Positions 12,510-12,712 of a stretch of DNA of 12,712 bases are shown one piece after another. Made by a program: the position numbers and the translations under genes. Source of the stretch: an uncultured Porphyromonas sp. (GTDB lineage Bacteria > Bacteroidota > Bacteroidia > Bacteroidales > Porphyromonadaceae); the NCBI RefSeq assembly GCF_915070105.1, contig NZ_CAJZFJ010000062.1, positions 1 through 12,712 of the forward strand, read 5' to 3'. Position 1 is the first letter of the stretch. Each line of letters opens with the position of its first letter. The notes under the pieces are model-generated. The model had not been told where the DNA came from. It was given only the letters and a program-made list of their open reading frames with translations, and did not search any database.

Positions 12510-12712
12510 TCGTAATGCACTTTGCGTCTATACAGTTCTATCTCCTCTATAGGGATGACTGAAGAGCCATCTGGCATCCAATTATTGCTACAAATGGATC
12601 TAAAGGGAAAATCCTTTGCGTACTCGTCCTTAAGCCAACTGATATCCCAGGGGTTTTGACATTTCTCTTCTTTATCAAGAAAGAAGCACAACCGTTCAGA
12701 AAAATAATCTCT
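12503..12712 (-). CDS. C-terminal end of an unknown protein, open at the window edge
   Basis: The minus strand is open from the right edge for 69 residues, ending in a TGA at 12505-12503 that lies inside the mutase GVIP codons but in another frame. The visible part is rich in aromatic, charged and Cys residues (SERLCFFLDKEEKC, NPWDISWLKDEYAKDFPF, WMPDGSS, EIELYRRKVHYEV) and looks like a real protein end, not an out-of-frame read. Its base composition is visibly more AT-rich than the surrounding genes, and codons such as TTT, AAA and AAT are common, unlike tig or queG. I do not recognise the family. Foreign origin is likely. The start is outside the window. Confidence 0.5.
   Translation of the reverse strand, partial: RDYFSERLCFFLDKEEKCQNPWDISWLKDEYAKDFPFRSICSNNWMPDGSSVIPIEEIELYRRKVHYEV

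Noticed and set aside
12503..12712. Intein inside methylmalonyl-CoA mutase
   Set aside because: The upstream frame ends in a stop in a different frame from the mutase tail, and no C-terminal His-Asn precedes the junction.

Overview
The window looks like chromosomal DNA of a Bacteroidota bacterium, most likely Porphyromonas or a close relative. The reasons are: promoter-like sites of the Bacteroidota type (TAnnTTTG with an upstream TTG) in front of most genes, no clear Shine-Dalgarno sequences, a membrane protein that joins an HU-like domain to a SPOR domain, a Bacteroidota-type trigger factor and ABC-F protein, and a methylmalonyl-CoA mutase tail. Genus assignment is inference from recalled protein similarity, not from a search.

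Left part (1-3987): a possible gene start running off the edge, a short hydrophobic remnant, a thioredoxin-fold lipoprotein that has lost its CxxC, and a large secreted M16 zinc peptidase. All are on the minus strand. A strong intrinsic terminator separates the peptidase gene from the lipoprotein gene. Next comes about 1 kb without genes (3867-4932). It carries a 23-bp tandem duplication and a 127-bp element containing three palindromes spaced exactly 22 bp apart.

Middle (4933-10298): trigger factor and an ABC-F ATPase on the plus strand converge on a two-gene minus-strand operon, HU/SPOR membrane protein then epoxyqueuosine reductase (queG). The two sides meet at a perfect 24-bp-arm hairpin that can terminate both directions. 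The HU/SPOR promoter has a palindrome lying over its -7 box.

Right part (10299-12712): a second gene-poor stretch carries the second copy of the 127-bp element in inverted orientation. It is followed by a pyruvoyl-dependent arginine decarboxylase, a minus-strand tRNA with a CAT anticodon and its own promoter and terminator, a 41-bp tandem repeat, and the last 42 codons of methylmalonyl-CoA mutase. That mutase tail is abruptly joined to an AT-richer unknown reading frame running off the right edge, which suggests an insertion, rearrangement or assembly junction.

Most coding content is housekeeping: protein folding, translation, tRNA modification, envelope proteolysis and polyamine synthesis. 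The most novel-looking signal is the pair of 127-bp elements with their 22-bp-phased palindrome arrays. They flank the tig-ABC-F-queG-HU/SPOR block in inverted orientation and look like a dispersed repeat family that may bind a dimeric protein.
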